NCBI RefSeq assembly: GCF_014646515.1
Contig: NZ_BMNK01000028.1
Span: 1-64,000 of the forward strand
From: Nonomuraea glycinis
GTDB taxonomy: Bacteria > Actinomycetota > Actinomycetes > Streptosporangiales > Streptosporangiaceae
DNA length: 64,000 bases
Direction of reading: 5' to 3'
Of this stretch, positions 34,407-43,141 are shown piece by piece. The number at the start of each line of letters is the position of its first letter. Position 1 is the first letter of the stretch. The translations under genes were made by a program, and so were the position numbers. The notes under the pieces were generated by a model. It made no database searches. It was not told the DNA's origin and saw only the letters and a list, made by a program, of their open reading frames with translations.

Positions 34407-35759
34407 TCACCCGCGGGGCAGCCACACCACCACGCGCAGCCCGGGGGAGGCGTCCTCCAGGTGCACCGTGCCGCCGTGCGCGCGCACGGTCTCACGGACG
34501 ATCGCCAGCCCGAGCCCCGCGCCGCCCTCGTCGCGGCCGCGGCCGGAGTCGAGCCTGGTGAAGCGGTTGAACACCCGCTCCCGATCCTCCTCGGGTACAC
34601 CGGGGCCGTCGTCGGTCACCGTCAGCGTGCCGTCGCCGGTCAGCGCCACCTCGATCGTCGACGTGGCGTGCCGGACGGCATTGTCGATCAGGTTGGTCAG
34701 CACGCGGCTCAGGTCGAGCGCGTCGCCGCTGACCACCAGCGGCTCGCAGGCGGTCAGCCGCACGTCACCGTAACGGTCGGCGATCTGCCGGGTCACCTGG
34801 TCGAGGTCGACGGGCTCCGTCCGGGCGGGCACCCCGCCGCGCTCGTCCAGCCGGGCGAGCGCGAGCAGGTCCTCGGCGAGCTTGGACAGCCGCATGGTGT
34901 CCTCCAGGACGCCTTCGGCCGTCTCGCGCCAGTCCTGGCCCTCGGGGTGCCCGAGGGCCACCTCGAGCTGCAGGCGGATGCTGGCCAGCGGGCTGCGCAG
35001 CTCGTGCGAGGCGTCGGAGACCAGCGCGCGCTGGCGCTGCTCGGCCTCCTCCAGCCTGGCCAGCATGTCGTTGAGCGTGGTGGCCAGCGAGTGCACCTCG
35101 TCCTTCGACTCGGGCACCGGCAGCCTGCGGGACCTGGCGGTGTGCGTGATCTCGGCGGCGCCGCGGCGCAGCGCGGTGATCGGGCGCAGCGTCCTGCCGA
35201 TGATCACCCAGCTCGCCGCGGCCAGCAGCACGATCAGCAGCGGCGTGCCGATCAGCAGCACCCGGCCGGCCGTGGCCAGGCTCATCTGGATCTCCGCGAC
35301 CGGCCTGGCCGCGATCACGGTCTGGCCGCGGTCGGCCCGCACCACGACCACGCGCAGCGGCCCGGGGATCGCGTACGGCCGGCCGTCCAGGAAGGTGGCC
35401 TCGCCGCCCTCGCGCAGCACCCGCTCCCGGGCGGCCGCGGCCAGCAGCGGCACCAGCCGGTCGGCTCCGTAGGTGACATGCGTGATGCGCCCGCCGGCGT
35501 CCACGACCTGCACGATGGTGCCGTCGTTGGTGGTGATCGGGGTCGTCAGCGTGCCCGCGTCGGCGTGCACGCGCACGGTCTGGGCCTGTTGCCTGGTCGA
35601 CTCGTCGACGGTGTCGATCAGCGCCCGGTCCAGCACGGTGACCAGCACCGACGCCGAGACGGCCAGCGCCAGGGCGAGCACCGCCGCGGCCACCACGGTC
35701 AGCCGGAAGCGCAGCCCCTGGCGCCGCCACCAGGCCAGCGGGCTGTCAGCCACCGTCAC
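34407..35759 (-). CDS. Sensor histidine kinase with extracytoplasmic sensor loop
   Basis: The 450-residue kinase has membrane spans at about residues 18-40 and 170-190, enclosing a sensor loop of about 130 residues. HAMP, HisKA and ATPase domains follow. The H-box is SDASHELRSPLASIRLQLE, the N-box NLIDNAVRHA, and the G-boxes DDGPGVPEE and GAGLGLAIVRE. It starts GTG/ATG within the last codons of the regulator gene (14-base overlap), so the two are coupled. The pair is divergent from a LolA-like/ABC operon that it may control. Confidence 0.92.
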   Translation of the reverse strand: MTVADSPLAWWRRQGLRFRLTVVAAAVLALALAVSASVLVTVLDRALIDTVDESTRQQAQTVRVHADAGTLTTPITTNDGTIVQVVDAGGRITHVTYGADRLVPLLAAAARERVLREGGEATFLDGRPYAIPGPLRVVVVRADRGQTVIAARPVAEIQMSLATAGRVLLIGTPLLIVLLAAASWVIIGRTLRPITALRRGAAEITHTARSRRLPVPESKDEVHSLATTLNDMLARLEEAEQRQRALVSDASHELRSPLASIRLQLEVALGHPEGQDWRETAEGVLEDTMRLSKLAEDLLALARLDERGGVPARTEPVDLDQVTRQIADRYGDVRLTACEPLVVSGDALDLSRVLTNLIDNAVRHATSTIEVALTGDGTLTVTDDGPGVPEEDRERVFNRFTRLDSGRGRDEGGAGLGLAIVRETVRAHGGTVHLEDASPGLRVVVWLPRG

Positions 35760-36420
35760 CGGCCAGCCGGTAGCCCGCGCCGCGGACGGTCTGCAGGGCG
35801 TTCCTGCCGAACGGGCCGTCGATCTTGCGGCGCAGATAGCCGACGTAGACCTCCACCACGTTCGGATCGGTGTCGAAGGTGTCCCACACGTGCTCCAGGA
35901 TCTCCGCCTTGGACACCACCTCGTCGCGCCTGCGCATCAGGAACTCCAGCAGCGCGAACTCCCGGGGGGTCAGCTCGATCGCCGTCTCGCCGCGCAGCAC
36001 CCGGCGCCGCGCGGGGTCCAGCGACAGGTCCCCGGCGCCCAGCACGGCGGGCCGCCGCCCCGAGTCGCGCCGCAGCAGCGCGCGCAGCCTGGCCACCAGC
36101 ACCACGTAGGAGAACGGCTTGGTCAGGTAGTCGTCGGCGCCCAGATCCAGGCCGTCGGCCATGTCGTACTCGCCGTCCTTGGCCGACAGCATGAGGATCG
36201 GCACCCAGTTCTCCTCCGCGCGCAACTGCTTGCACACGTTGTAGCCCGAGAGCCTGGGCAGCATGATGTCCAGCACCACCACGTCGTACTCGCCGTGCCT
36301 GGCCTCGTGCAGCCCCTGTTCGCCGTCGTGGGCGAGGTCCACGGCGAAGCCCTCGGCCTGCAGCCCCCGCTGGAGCGCGGCGGCCATCCGCCGCTCGTCC
36401 TCGACGACAAGTACTCTCAT
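35746..36420 (-). CDS. OmpR-family response regulator
   Basis: The 224-residue regulator has MRVLVVEDERRMAAALQRGL, phospho-Asp in VVLDIMLPRLSG and Lys in DDYLTKPFSYVVLVARL. The winged helix reads LTPREFALLEFLMRRRDEVV with DPNVVEVYVGYLRRKI. It resembles the MtrA/TcrA-like regulators of actinomycetes. Its promoter region carries a cluster of CTGAG/CTCAG elements that may be its binding site. It is co-transcribed with the kinase. Confidence 0.93.
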   Translation of the reverse strand: MRVLVVEDERRMAAALQRGLQAEGFAVDLAHDGEQGLHEARHGEYDVVVLDIMLPRLSGYNVCKQLRAEENWVPILMLSAKDGEYDMADGLDLGADDYLTKPFSYVVLVARLRALLRRDSGRRPAVLGAGDLSLDPARRRVLRGETAIELTPREFALLEFLMRRRDEVVSKAEILEHVWDTFDTDPNVVEVYVGYLRRKIDGPFGRNALQTVRGAGYRLAGDGG

Positions 36421-36443
36421 GTGGCGATTCTCCCGTCCTCCTC

Positions 36444-36490
36444 CTGAGACCTCGCTGAGAAGGCTGAGAGCGGCCTCAGGCTGTCTCAGG
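36444..36490. promoter_or_regulatory. Cluster of CTGAG/CTCAG elements, probable regulator site
   Basis: CTGAGA occurs at 36444, 36455 and 36464 and CTCAGG at 36475 and 36485, so five half-sites lie 9-11 bases apart. They sit in the divergent promoter between the OmpR-type regulator and the LolA-like/ABC operon. Spacing of about one helical turn fits OmpR-family binding. Confidence 0.5.
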
Positions 36491-36547
36491 TCTGCCTAAG
36501 GATGCATGACGCAGGCTGCACGTATCGACATACCGTTAAGGAGTGAG

Positions 36548-37717
36548 ATGCGTAAAGGCACGTTCATGAGGTGGGGAGTGCCGATCGCGGCCGCCGCCGT
36601 GATCGGGGGCGCGCTGGGCGCCGGTCCGGTCATCGCCGCGGTCAGTGGCGATCCCGTGCTGCCGGAGCGTTCGGCCCAGCAGTTGCTGGCCGACGCCGCG
36701 GCGGCGACCGGCAAGTCGGAGGGTCCGCCGCCGATGTCCGGCACCGTCCAGCAGACGGCGTCGCTCGGCCTGCCCGCGCTGCCGCAGACGGGCGGCAGCT
36801 CGCCGCTCGCCCTGCTGTCGGGGTCGCACGAGGTGAAGGTCTGGTACGGCGGGCAGGACAAGGTACGGGTGGCGATGCCCACGCAGCTGGCCGAGACCAA
36901 TCTGATCGTCAACGGCGACCAGGCTTGGTACTGGGACAGCAGCAGCAACACCGCCACCCGGGTCAAGCTCCCGCAGGGCGGCGAGCGGCCGGGCAGCCTG
37001 GCCACGCACCGCCCCGAGGACCTCACGCCGCAGGCGGCGGCGGAGAAGATGCTGGCCCAGGTCGGCGAGCACACGGTGATCAGCGTGTCCAACACCGCCG
37101 AGGTGGCGGGCCGCCCGGCCTACCAGCTCGTCCTCAAGCCGAAGGCCGAGGGCTCGCTGGTGCAGGAGGTGCGCCTGGCCCTCGACGGCGAGAACTACAT
37201 GCCGCTGCGGGTCCAGGTGTTCGCCAAGGGCTCGGCGGAGCCGGCCTTCCAGATCGGTTACACCCAGGTGACCTTCACCCCGCCCGCCGCCGAGAACTTC
37301 ACCTTCACCCCGCCCGCCGGGGCGAAGGTGGAGGAGCAGGACTTCGCCGCGCACAAGCGGGAGATGGGCGGCGAGCAGCAGGAGCGGGCGAAGGAGGCGG
37401 CGCGGGACGTCAAGGTCGTCGGTGAGGGCTGGACGAGCGTCGCGGTGCTGCCCGGGTCGCTGAGCGACCTGACCGGCAAGAAGGCCGACGGCGCGACCCC
37501 CGGCGGCGAGGAGTCCCGGTTCGGCGGCCGGGACGGGGCCGACCCCGCCGCGCTGCTCGACAGTGTGCTGAAGTCCGCCACCCCGGTGAGCGGCGAGTGG
37601 GGCTCGGGCAAGCTGATCACGACCAAGCTGGCCACCGCCCTGCTGACCGACGACGGCCGGCTCCTGGTCGGCGCGGTCACCCCGGAGGAGATCACCAAAG
37701 CGGCGGGCGTGAAGTGA
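36548..37717 (+). CDS. LolA/MucB-like secreted or membrane-anchored protein
   Basis: The 389-residue protein has a signal-anchor (WGVPIAAAAVIGGALGAGPV) and then a fold like LolA/RseB: VWYGGQDKVRVAMPTQLAET, GDQAWYWDSSSNTATRV, RPAYQLVLKPKAEGSLVQEV and PLRVQVFAKGSAEPAFQIGY. Such proteins bind lipid or lipid-like ligands outside the membrane. AAGGAG precedes the ATG at 36548. Its stop overlaps the ABC ATPase GTG start, so it is the first gene of a three-gene envelope operon facing a two-component pair. Confidence 0.8.
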   Translation: MRKGTFMRWGVPIAAAAVIGGALGAGPVIAAVSGDPVLPERSAQQLLADAAAATGKSEGPPPMSGTVQQTASLGLPALPQTGGSSPLALLSGSHEVKVWYGGQDKVRVAMPTQLAETNLIVNGDQAWYWDSSSNTATRVKLPQGGERPGSLATHRPEDLTPQAAAEKMLAQVGEHTVISVSNTAEVAGRPAYQLVLKPKAEGSLVQEVRLALDGENYMPLRVQVFAKGSAEPAFQIGYTQVTFTPPAAENFTFTPPAGAKVEEQDFAAHKREMGGEQQERAKEAARDVKVVGEGWTSVAVLPGSLSDLTGKKADGATPGGEESRFGGRDGADPAALLDSVLKSATPVSGEWGSGKLITTKLATALLTDDGRLLVGAVTPEEITKAAGVK

Positions 37718-38679
37718 CGACCGTCACCATGGAAGCGGGGGCGCCCATCGGGGCGTCCCCGCCCTCCGCCGCCATCGTCACCAGCGGCCTGACGAAGCGG
37801 TTCCGCGGCGGTCAGGTGGCCGTGGACGCGCTCGACCTGACCGTCCCGCGCGGATCCGTCTTCGGTTTCCTGGGCCCGAACGGCTCCGGCAAGACCACCA
37901 CGATCCGCATGCTGCTCGGCCTGGTCGCCCCCACCGAGGGCGAGTGCTCGCTGCTCGGCCTGTCCAGGGCCGAGGCGCTGCCGAGGGTCGGGGCGCTGGT
38001 CGAGGGGCCCGCCTTCTACCCGTACCTGTCCGGTGAGGCCAACCTGCGGCGCTTCGACGCCGCCGACCCCACCGCGCCCGCCGGCACCGCCAGGCAGCGG
38101 ATCGGGCAGGCGCTGGACCGGGTGGGGCTCAGCGCGGCCGCCGGCAAGCGCTACCGCAACTACTCGCTCGGCATGCGCCAGCGGCTGGCCATCGCCGCCG
38201 CCCTGCTCGGCCCGCGCGAGCTGCTCATCCTGGACGAGCCGACCAACGGGCTCGACCCGCAGGGCACCCGCGAGGTGCGCGCGCTGGTCAAGGAGATCGC
38301 CGCCGCGGGCACCACGGTCTTCGTCTCCTCGCACCTGCTGGCCGAGGTCGAGCAGATGTGCACGCACGCCGCCATCATGCGCACCGGCCAGCTGGTCGCG
38401 CAGGGGACCATGGCCTCGCTCAGCGGCGGCCGGGCCACCCGGGTCAGGATCGACACCCCCGACGCCGCCGAGGCCGCGCGGGTGCTCACCGGGCTCGGCC
38501 TGGCGGACGTGCGGGTCGGCGACGACGTGAGCGCCACCCTGGAGGGGCACGCGCCGGAGAAGGTCAACGCCGCCCTCGTGGGCGAGGGGGTCGCCGTACG
38601 CGGGTTCGCGGTCGTACGGCCGAGCCTGGAGGACGTGTTCGTGGGATTGACGGGAGAGGGTTTCGATGTCGACGGCTGA
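37714..38679 (+). CDS. ABC transporter ATPase
   Basis: A 321-residue ATPase of the bacitracin/lantibiotic-export type. Walker A is GPNGSGKTTT, the signature is YSLGMRQRLAIAAALLG and Walker B is LLILDEPTNGLDP. It ends with a C-terminal extension of about 80 residues. The GTG at 37714 overlaps the preceding stop (GTGA). The next gene, a permease, overlaps its end by 14 bases. Together with the LolA-like protein and the divergent two-component pair, this looks like an envelope-stress or antibiotic-resistance module. Confidence 0.92.
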   Translation: MTTVTMEAGAPIGASPPSAAIVTSGLTKRFRGGQVAVDALDLTVPRGSVFGFLGPNGSGKTTTIRMLLGLVAPTEGECSLLGLSRAEALPRVGALVEGPAFYPYLSGEANLRRFDAADPTAPAGTARQRIGQALDRVGLSAAAGKRYRNYSLGMRQRLAIAAALLGPRELLILDEPTNGLDPQGTREVRALVKEIAAAGTTVFVSSHLLAEVEQMCTHAAIMRTGQLVAQGTMASLSGGRATRVRIDTPDAAEAARVLTGLGLADVRVGDDVSATLEGHAPEKVNAALVGEGVAVRGFAVVRPSLEDVFVGLTGEGFDVDG

Positions 38680-39607
38680 GAGCACCGAGGCGCGGACCCG
38701 GCGGACGCCCGGACTGGTGCCCGTGGCGGAGACGCTGAGCAGCGCCGAGCGCCGCCCGGCCGAGCCGGTCCCGCCGTTGCCGCCCGCCCGCAGGCCGTGG
38801 GCGTTCTGGCGGCTGCTCGGCTCGGAGCTGGAGCTGACCTTCAAGCGCCCCCGCAACCTGGCGATGCTGGCCGTGGTGGCCTGTGTGCCGGTCATCGTCG
38901 GCATCACGCTGTGGATCGTCGCGGGGGACGAGGCGATGGGCGGGCTGGTCGCCGACGTGGCGGGCAACAGCCTGATGCTGACGTTCGCCTCGTTCTCGTT
39001 CCTGGTGCTGCTGCTGATGCCGATCACCGTCAGCGTGGTGGCGGGCGACTCGATCGCGGGGGAGGCCGGCGCCGGCACGCTGCGCTACCTGCTGGCCGCG
39101 CCCGCCGGGCGCACCCGGCTGCTGGCCGTCAAATACCTGAACGCGGTCGTGTACGGCTACGCCGTCACGGCGGTCGTCGCGCTGTCGGCGCTGGTCACGG
39201 GGCTGATCCTGTTCCCGGCCGGGCCGATGACGCTGCTGTCCGGCAGCACCGTCAGCATGGCGGAAGGCCTGACGCGGATCCTCATCAGCGTCGGCTACGT
39301 CGGCGCCGGCATGGCCGCGCTGGCCGCGGTCGCGATGGCCCTGTCGGTGTTCACCGAGGTGCCCATCGGCGCCATCGCGGGCACCATGGTGCTGGTCATC
39401 GTCTGCCAGGTGCTGCGGGCGATCCCCCAGCTCAGCGCCCTGGAGCCCTACCTGCTGCCGAGCCGGTTCACCAGCTTCGACGCGGTGCTGCGCAGTCCGA
39501 TCGACACCGGCGCGCTGATGAGCGGCCTGGTGACCTTCGGCGCCTACATCACCTTGTCGCTCACCATCGCCTGGGCGCACTTCTCCGGCAAGGACATCAC
39601 CGCGTAG
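38666..39607 (+). CDS. ABC-2 type permease
   Basis: The 313-residue protein has a polar N-terminus of about 50 residues and six membrane spans. ABC-2 features are LGSELELTFKRPRNLAMLAV, SVVAGDSIAGEAGAGTLRYL and LAAPAGRTRLLAVKYLNAVV. It partners the ATPase directly upstream. A hairpin follows between this gene and the converging ycnI. Confidence 0.9.
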   Translation: MSTAESTEARTRRTPGLVPVAETLSSAERRPAEPVPPLPPARRPWAFWRLLGSELELTFKRPRNLAMLAVVACVPVIVGITLWIVAGDEAMGGLVADVAGNSLMLTFASFSFLVLLLMPITVSVVAGDSIAGEAGAGTLRYLLAAPAGRTRLLAVKYLNAVVYGYAVTAVVALSALVTGLILFPAGPMTLLSGSTVSMAEGLTRILISVGYVGAGMAALAAVAMALSVFTEVPIGAIAGTMVLVIVCQVLRAIPQLSALEPYLLPSRFTSFDAVLRSPIDTGALMSGLVTFGAYITLSLTIAWAHFSGKDITA

Positions 39608-39642
39608 ACCCCAGCGAGCCAGGCCGCCGAGCGGGGGCTGAG

Positions 39643-39672
39643 CGCCCGTACGGGAACCGTCCCGCACGGGCG
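39643..39672. terminator. Bidirectional terminator between ABC permease and ycnI
   Basis: CGCCCGTACGGGA pairs with TCCCGCACGGGCG with one G-U pair around a short loop, between two converging genes. Confidence 0.7.
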
Positions 39673-39701
39673 TTCAAGGCCAGGCCGGCGCGTCGGAGGT
39701 G

Positions 39702-40418
39702 TCAGGCGGGGCGGCGGCGCAGGGCGAGGACGGCGACCACGATGCCGATGACGCCGACGGCGAGTCCCGCGCCGCCCAGCAGGCGGGCGGTGCCGTCCGA
39801 GGCGGCCGCGCTCGCGGCCGGAGCCACGGAGGGGGCGGCAGCGGGGGCGGAGGCGGCGGTGGTGGCCGTGGCCACGGCCTTCTCACCGGCCGCCGGGGTG
39901 AGCTTGAGGACCGGCGCCGGATGCTCGGCCTCGGTGCCGTCGGTCTTGGGCGCGTCGGCCCAGTCGACCACCTCGCCGCCGGAGTAGGTCTGCTTGGTCG
40001 GGAAGACGAGCTTGTCGACGCCGGTGGGCAGCTTGCCCATGGAGACCTCGAACTCCTGGAACTGGCCCTTGCCGATCTCGCCGCCGGACCAGACGACCTT
40101 GGTGACGGCCTCGGTGAGCTCGCCGTACTCGGTGGTGACCGGCTTGGGCAGCTTGCCTTCGGTGACCTTGACGTCCCAGCCGGGCACCGGCTTGACCGAG
40201 ACGAAGGCCAGCGGGTGGTCGGCGGGGAAGGACACCTCGACCTTGACCGTCTTGGCGTCGTCGCGCTCGTTCGGCACCCGGAAGGCGACCTTGCTGAAGC
40301 CGCCCTGCTCGGCGGTGCCCGGGTTGATCGTGACGTGGGCCAGCGCGGGGAGCGCGAGGCCGAGGGTGAGGGCGGTGCTGGCGGCGAGCACGGTGGCCGC
40401 GCGGCGCATCAGGGACAT
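39702..40418 (-). CDS. ycnI: YcnI/DUF1775 copper-binding membrane protein
   Basis: The 238-residue protein has a signal peptide ending ALPALA, so mature YcnI would begin HVTINPGTA. An N-terminal His of this kind is the copper ligand in the family. The beta-sandwich has FRVPNERDD, PGWDVKV and VVWSGGEIG. An Ala-rich linker and a C-terminal span (LLGGAGLAVGVIGIVVAVLA) anchor it. The ATG at 40418 follows GGAG. It lies 48 bases after a membrane-protein gene on the same strand and may serve copper uptake or delivery. Confidence 0.88.
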   Translation of the reverse strand: MSLMRRAATVLAASTALTLGLALPALAHVTINPGTAEQGGFSKVAFRVPNERDDAKTVKVEVSFPADHPLAFVSVKPVPGWDVKVTEGKLPKPVTTEYGELTEAVTKVVWSGGEIGKGQFQEFEVSMGKLPTGVDKLVFPTKQTYSGGEVVDWADAPKTDGTEAEHPAPVLKLTPAAGEKAVATATTAASAPAAAPSVAPAASAAASDGTARLLGGAGLAVGVIGIVVAVLALRRRPA

Positions 40419-40466
40419 ACGAAACTCCACTTGGGTGATCCGGGGGGAAGGAAAGGTGTCAGACGC

Positions 40467-41006
40467 TCAGGCGGGCAGCGGAGGACCGCGCCTGGCGACG
40501 GAGTGACGGAGGAGCGAGCCGACGGGCACGGCGCGTACGCGCACGATCGGCGCGGCCGGCCGGGTCGACGGGGGGCCGCCCGGGCGCGGCAGCAGGGTGA
40601 GCCGGCCGCCGAGGCGGCGCAGCATCGCCCACAGCGCGGCCTCGCCGCGCGCCAGCCAGCAGCCGGTGACGAGCGTGGCGGTCAGGTGGGCCAGCAGCAT
40701 GCCGAGCGCGTCGCCCAGCCCCTGGCCGTGCAGGTGCGCGACGACGTAGCCGCTGCCGTCACCGCCGCCGAACAGCTCGTGCAGGCCGAGCTGGCCCACG
40801 ACGAGGGCGGTGTTGATGACCGAGGTCGGCCGCTCCCTGCGGGACAGCGCCAGGGCGAGCGCGAGCACCAGGGCCAGGCCCAGCGCGGCCGTCCAGGGGC
40901 CGGGTCCGACGCCGCCGCCGAGCCAGTGCGCCAGGGCGGCGAGCGTCACGCAGACGGCGGCGAAGGCCGCCGTCCTGGCGAGTCTGAGTGGCAGGTACGC
41001 GTGCAT
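40467..41006 (-). CDS. Four-span membrane protein linked to ycnI
   Basis: The 179-residue product has about four hydrophobic segments, including LARTAAFAAVCVTLAALAHW and AALGLALVLALALALS. A His-containing stretch, LGLHELFGG...YVVAHLHGQGLGDALG, lies between the third and fourth, and a basic Pro/Arg-rich tail ends it. I do not recognise the family. Position before ycnI and the His residues make a copper-related role possible. The ATG at 41006 is preferred; an in-frame GTG seven codons earlier is possible. Confidence 0.65.
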   Translation of the reverse strand: MHAYLPLRLARTAAFAAVCVTLAALAHWLGGGVGPGPWTAALGLALVLALALALSRRERPTSVINTALVVGQLGLHELFGGGDGSGYVVAHLHGQGLGDALGMLLAHLTATLVTGCWLARGEAALWAMLRRLGGRLTLLPRPGGPPSTRPAAPIVRVRAVPVGSLLRHSVARRGPPLPA

Positions 41007-41127
41007 GGGTGTGCCACATGGTCTCACGGGAAGGGCATCGGCGAAGCTCAGACCGCGCAATGCTGGGTGATATAGGGCGTTTGTCGCTAAGGTCAGTGCC
41101 GACCACGTTGACATAGAGGTGAGAACG

Positions 41128-41604
41128 TTGCGGCACTTAGCTGGTTTGCTCATCGGAGTTGTCGTGACCGCGGCCGTACTGGGAGGCGGGGGCTGGGCCG
41201 TACAGCAGTCCCTGACCGGCGCCCAGGGCAATCCGGCGGGCGGGCAGCAGCTGTGGATCGCGCTCGGCGCGATGGCCGCGGTGGGCCTGGTCGTGGGGTT
41301 GGTGGTGGCGGGCAGGGTGTCGCCGCTGGCCACGTTCGTTCCCTCGATGGTGCTGCTCGCCTGGACCATCGTCTACGCGCTGGACATGAACCGGGCGCTG
41401 ACCCTCGTCCCGGACCAGCCGACGATGCACGAGATCGTCAGGCAGGCCGCCGCCGGCTCCAGGACCCTGCTCTCCAGCGGGGTCTACGCCCTGCTCGGTG
41501 TGGCCCTGTTCATCCCCGTGCTGATGCCCTCGCGCTGGTCGCGCGGTGACGACGACGAGGAGGACGAGTACGAGCAGGCCTCCGACGAGAGCGGCTACTA
41601 CTGA
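41128..41604 (+). CDS. Conserved membrane protein with acidic C-terminus
   Basis: The 158-residue protein has four hydrophobic segments, LAGLLIGVVVTAAVLGGGGW being the first, and ends in an acidic tail (RGDDDEEDEYEQASDESGYY). I place the start at the TTG at 41128 because GAGGTGA lies five bases before it; a GTG at 41119 falls inside that site. The family is not known to me. It is divergent from the ycnI pair and converges with the ABC ATPase gene. Confidence 0.7.
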   Translation: MRHLAGLLIGVVVTAAVLGGGGWAVQQSLTGAQGNPAGGQQLWIALGAMAAVGLVVGLVVAGRVSPLATFVPSMVLLAWTIVYALDMNRALTLVPDQPTMHEIVRQAAAGSRTLLSSGVYALLGVALFIPVLMPSRWSRGDDDEEDEYEQASDESGYY

Positions 41605-41607
41605 CCT

Positions 41608-42351
41608 TCACCGCTCGCTCGTGTACAGGTGCGTGACCACCTCCTCGATGGTCGCGTGACCGGGCGCCGAGGCCATCAGCTCCTCCAGCGTGCCGTCGAA
41701 GGCCAGCCGCCCGTGGTCGATCAGCATCACCCGCCGGCACAGGCGCTCGATGTCGCCCAGGTCGTGCGTGGTCAGCAGCACGGTGGTGCCCCGTTCGGCG
41801 TTGAGCCGGGCCAGGAACGCCCGGATGCTCGCTTTGCTGACGACGTCCAGCCCGATCGTGGGCTCGTCGAGCACCAGCACGTCCGGGTCGTGCAGCAGCG
41901 CGGCGGTCAGGTCGCCGCGCATCCGCTGCCCCAGGCTCAGCTGGCGCACCGGCGTGCGCAGGAACGCGCCCAGGTCCAGCGTCTCGGCCAGCTCCGCCAG
42001 CCGGGCGTCGAACACCTTGCGATCTACTTTGTAAAGGAGCCGGATCAGGTCGAAGCTGTCCCGGAGCGGCAGATCCCACCACAGCGTGGTGCGCTGCCCG
42101 AAGACCACGCCGATGCGCCGGGCCAGCGTCGTGCGCCTGCGCGAGGGGTCCAGCCCGGCCACCCGCACCGTGCCCGAGCTCGGGGTCAGGATGCCGCACA
42201 GCATCTTGATCGTGGTGGACTTGCCGGCCCCGTTGGGCCCGAGGTAGCCGACGAACTCTCCCGGCGCGATGCTGAACGACAGATCCTGTACGGCGTGCAC
42301 GGTGGCGCGCTTCACCTTGAAGGTACGGCCCGCGCGGTCGAGCTCGATCAT
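41608..42351 (-). CDS. ABC-2 transporter ATPase (ViO/ABC2_membrane_6-linked type)
   Basis: The 247-residue ATPase has Walker A GPNGAGKSTT, RIGVVFGQRTTLWWDLPLRD, the signature QLSLGQRMRGDLTAALLHDP and Walker B VLVLDEPTIGLD, with His in TTHDLGDIE. The FGQRTTLWWDLP stretch is typical of ATPases that work with PF06182 permeases. Two such permeases are encoded just upstream, so the operon specifies a complete exporter with a heterodimeric membrane part. Confidence 0.92.
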   Translation of the reverse strand: MIELDRAGRTFKVKRATVHAVQDLSFSIAPGEFVGYLGPNGAGKSTTIKMLCGILTPSSGTVRVAGLDPSRRRTTLARRIGVVFGQRTTLWWDLPLRDSFDLIRLLYKVDRKVFDARLAELAETLDLGAFLRTPVRQLSLGQRMRGDLTAALLHDPDVLVLDEPTIGLDVVSKASIRAFLARLNAERGTTVLLTTHDLGDIERLCRRVMLIDHGRLAFDGTLEELMASAPGHATIEEVVTHLYTSER

Positions 42352-42352
42352 G

Positions 42353-43141
42353 TCAACTCCCCGTGGATCGATAGCGGCGAATGCCCTGCCGCCAGGCGAG
42401 CCCGGCCAGCAGGGCGAGGACCAGGGCCGCGGCGGGCCCGAGGAAACGCATGAAGCCCGGCGTCCCGAACGGGTCGTCCCGGCCCAGCACGTACAGGCCC
42501 GGCTGCCAGTTGATGAAGGCCAGCGGCAGCACGTACGTCGCGCCGCGCACCAGGTCGCGGCCGTAGACGTTCAGCGGATACTGGGTGAGCTGCTGGCTGC
42601 CGTAGGTGAAGGCGCTGGTCACCTCCGGCGCGTCGGTCAGCAGGAACTGCAGCGCGCCGGCCAGCGTCCAGAGCGCGGTGAAGATGACGATCCCGGTGCC
42701 GACCATGACGGGGATCATCCAGAGCCGCCGCCCGTCGAGGTCCAGCGCCCCGAGCGCGTAGCCGAGCACGGCCCCGGCCAGCACGACGCGGCCGAACCGG
42801 GCGGGGACGAACCGGTCGGTGGCGATCTGGATCCAGGGGCTCACCGGCCGGATCAGGAACGTGTCCATGGTGCCGGCCTTGATGTGCTGGCTGATCCGGT
42901 CGAGGTTGCTGACGAACAGGTCGCAGAGGGTGAAGGCGAGGTTGGCCGCGCCGTACAGGAAGAGCACCTCGTCGCGGGAGAAGCCGCCGAGCGTGGTGGT
43001 GTTGGCGAAGACCACCAGGATCACCGCGAGGTCCAGCGCGCCGGTGACGCAGCCGAACACGACCAGGAGCCAGAACGAGGCCGGATAGGCGGCGGCGGCG
43101 CGGGTCCACGTCCAGGCCAGCAGGAGATACGTCCTAACCAC
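42353..43141 (-). CDS. ABC-2 permease, PF06182 (ABC2_membrane_6) type
   Basis: The 262-residue protein has six hydrophobic segments and the family motifs FSRDEVLFLYGAANLAF, ISQHIKAGTMDTFLIRPVSP and VYGRDLVRGATYVLPLAFIN. The GTG at 43141 overlaps the upstream permease stop by eight bases. One base separates its stop from the ATPase start. Substrate unknown. Confidence 0.88.
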   Translation of the reverse strand: MVRTYLLLAWTWTRAAAAYPASFWLLVVFGCVTGALDLAVILVVFANTTTLGGFSRDEVLFLYGAANLAFTLCDLFVSNLDRISQHIKAGTMDTFLIRPVSPWIQIATDRFVPARFGRVVLAGAVLGYALGALDLDGRRLWMIPVMVGTGIVIFTALWTLAGALQFLLTDAPEVTSAFTYGSQQLTQYPLNVYGRDLVRGATYVLPLAFINWQPGLYVLGRDDPFGTPGFMRFLGPAAALVLALLAGLAWRQGIRRYRSTGS

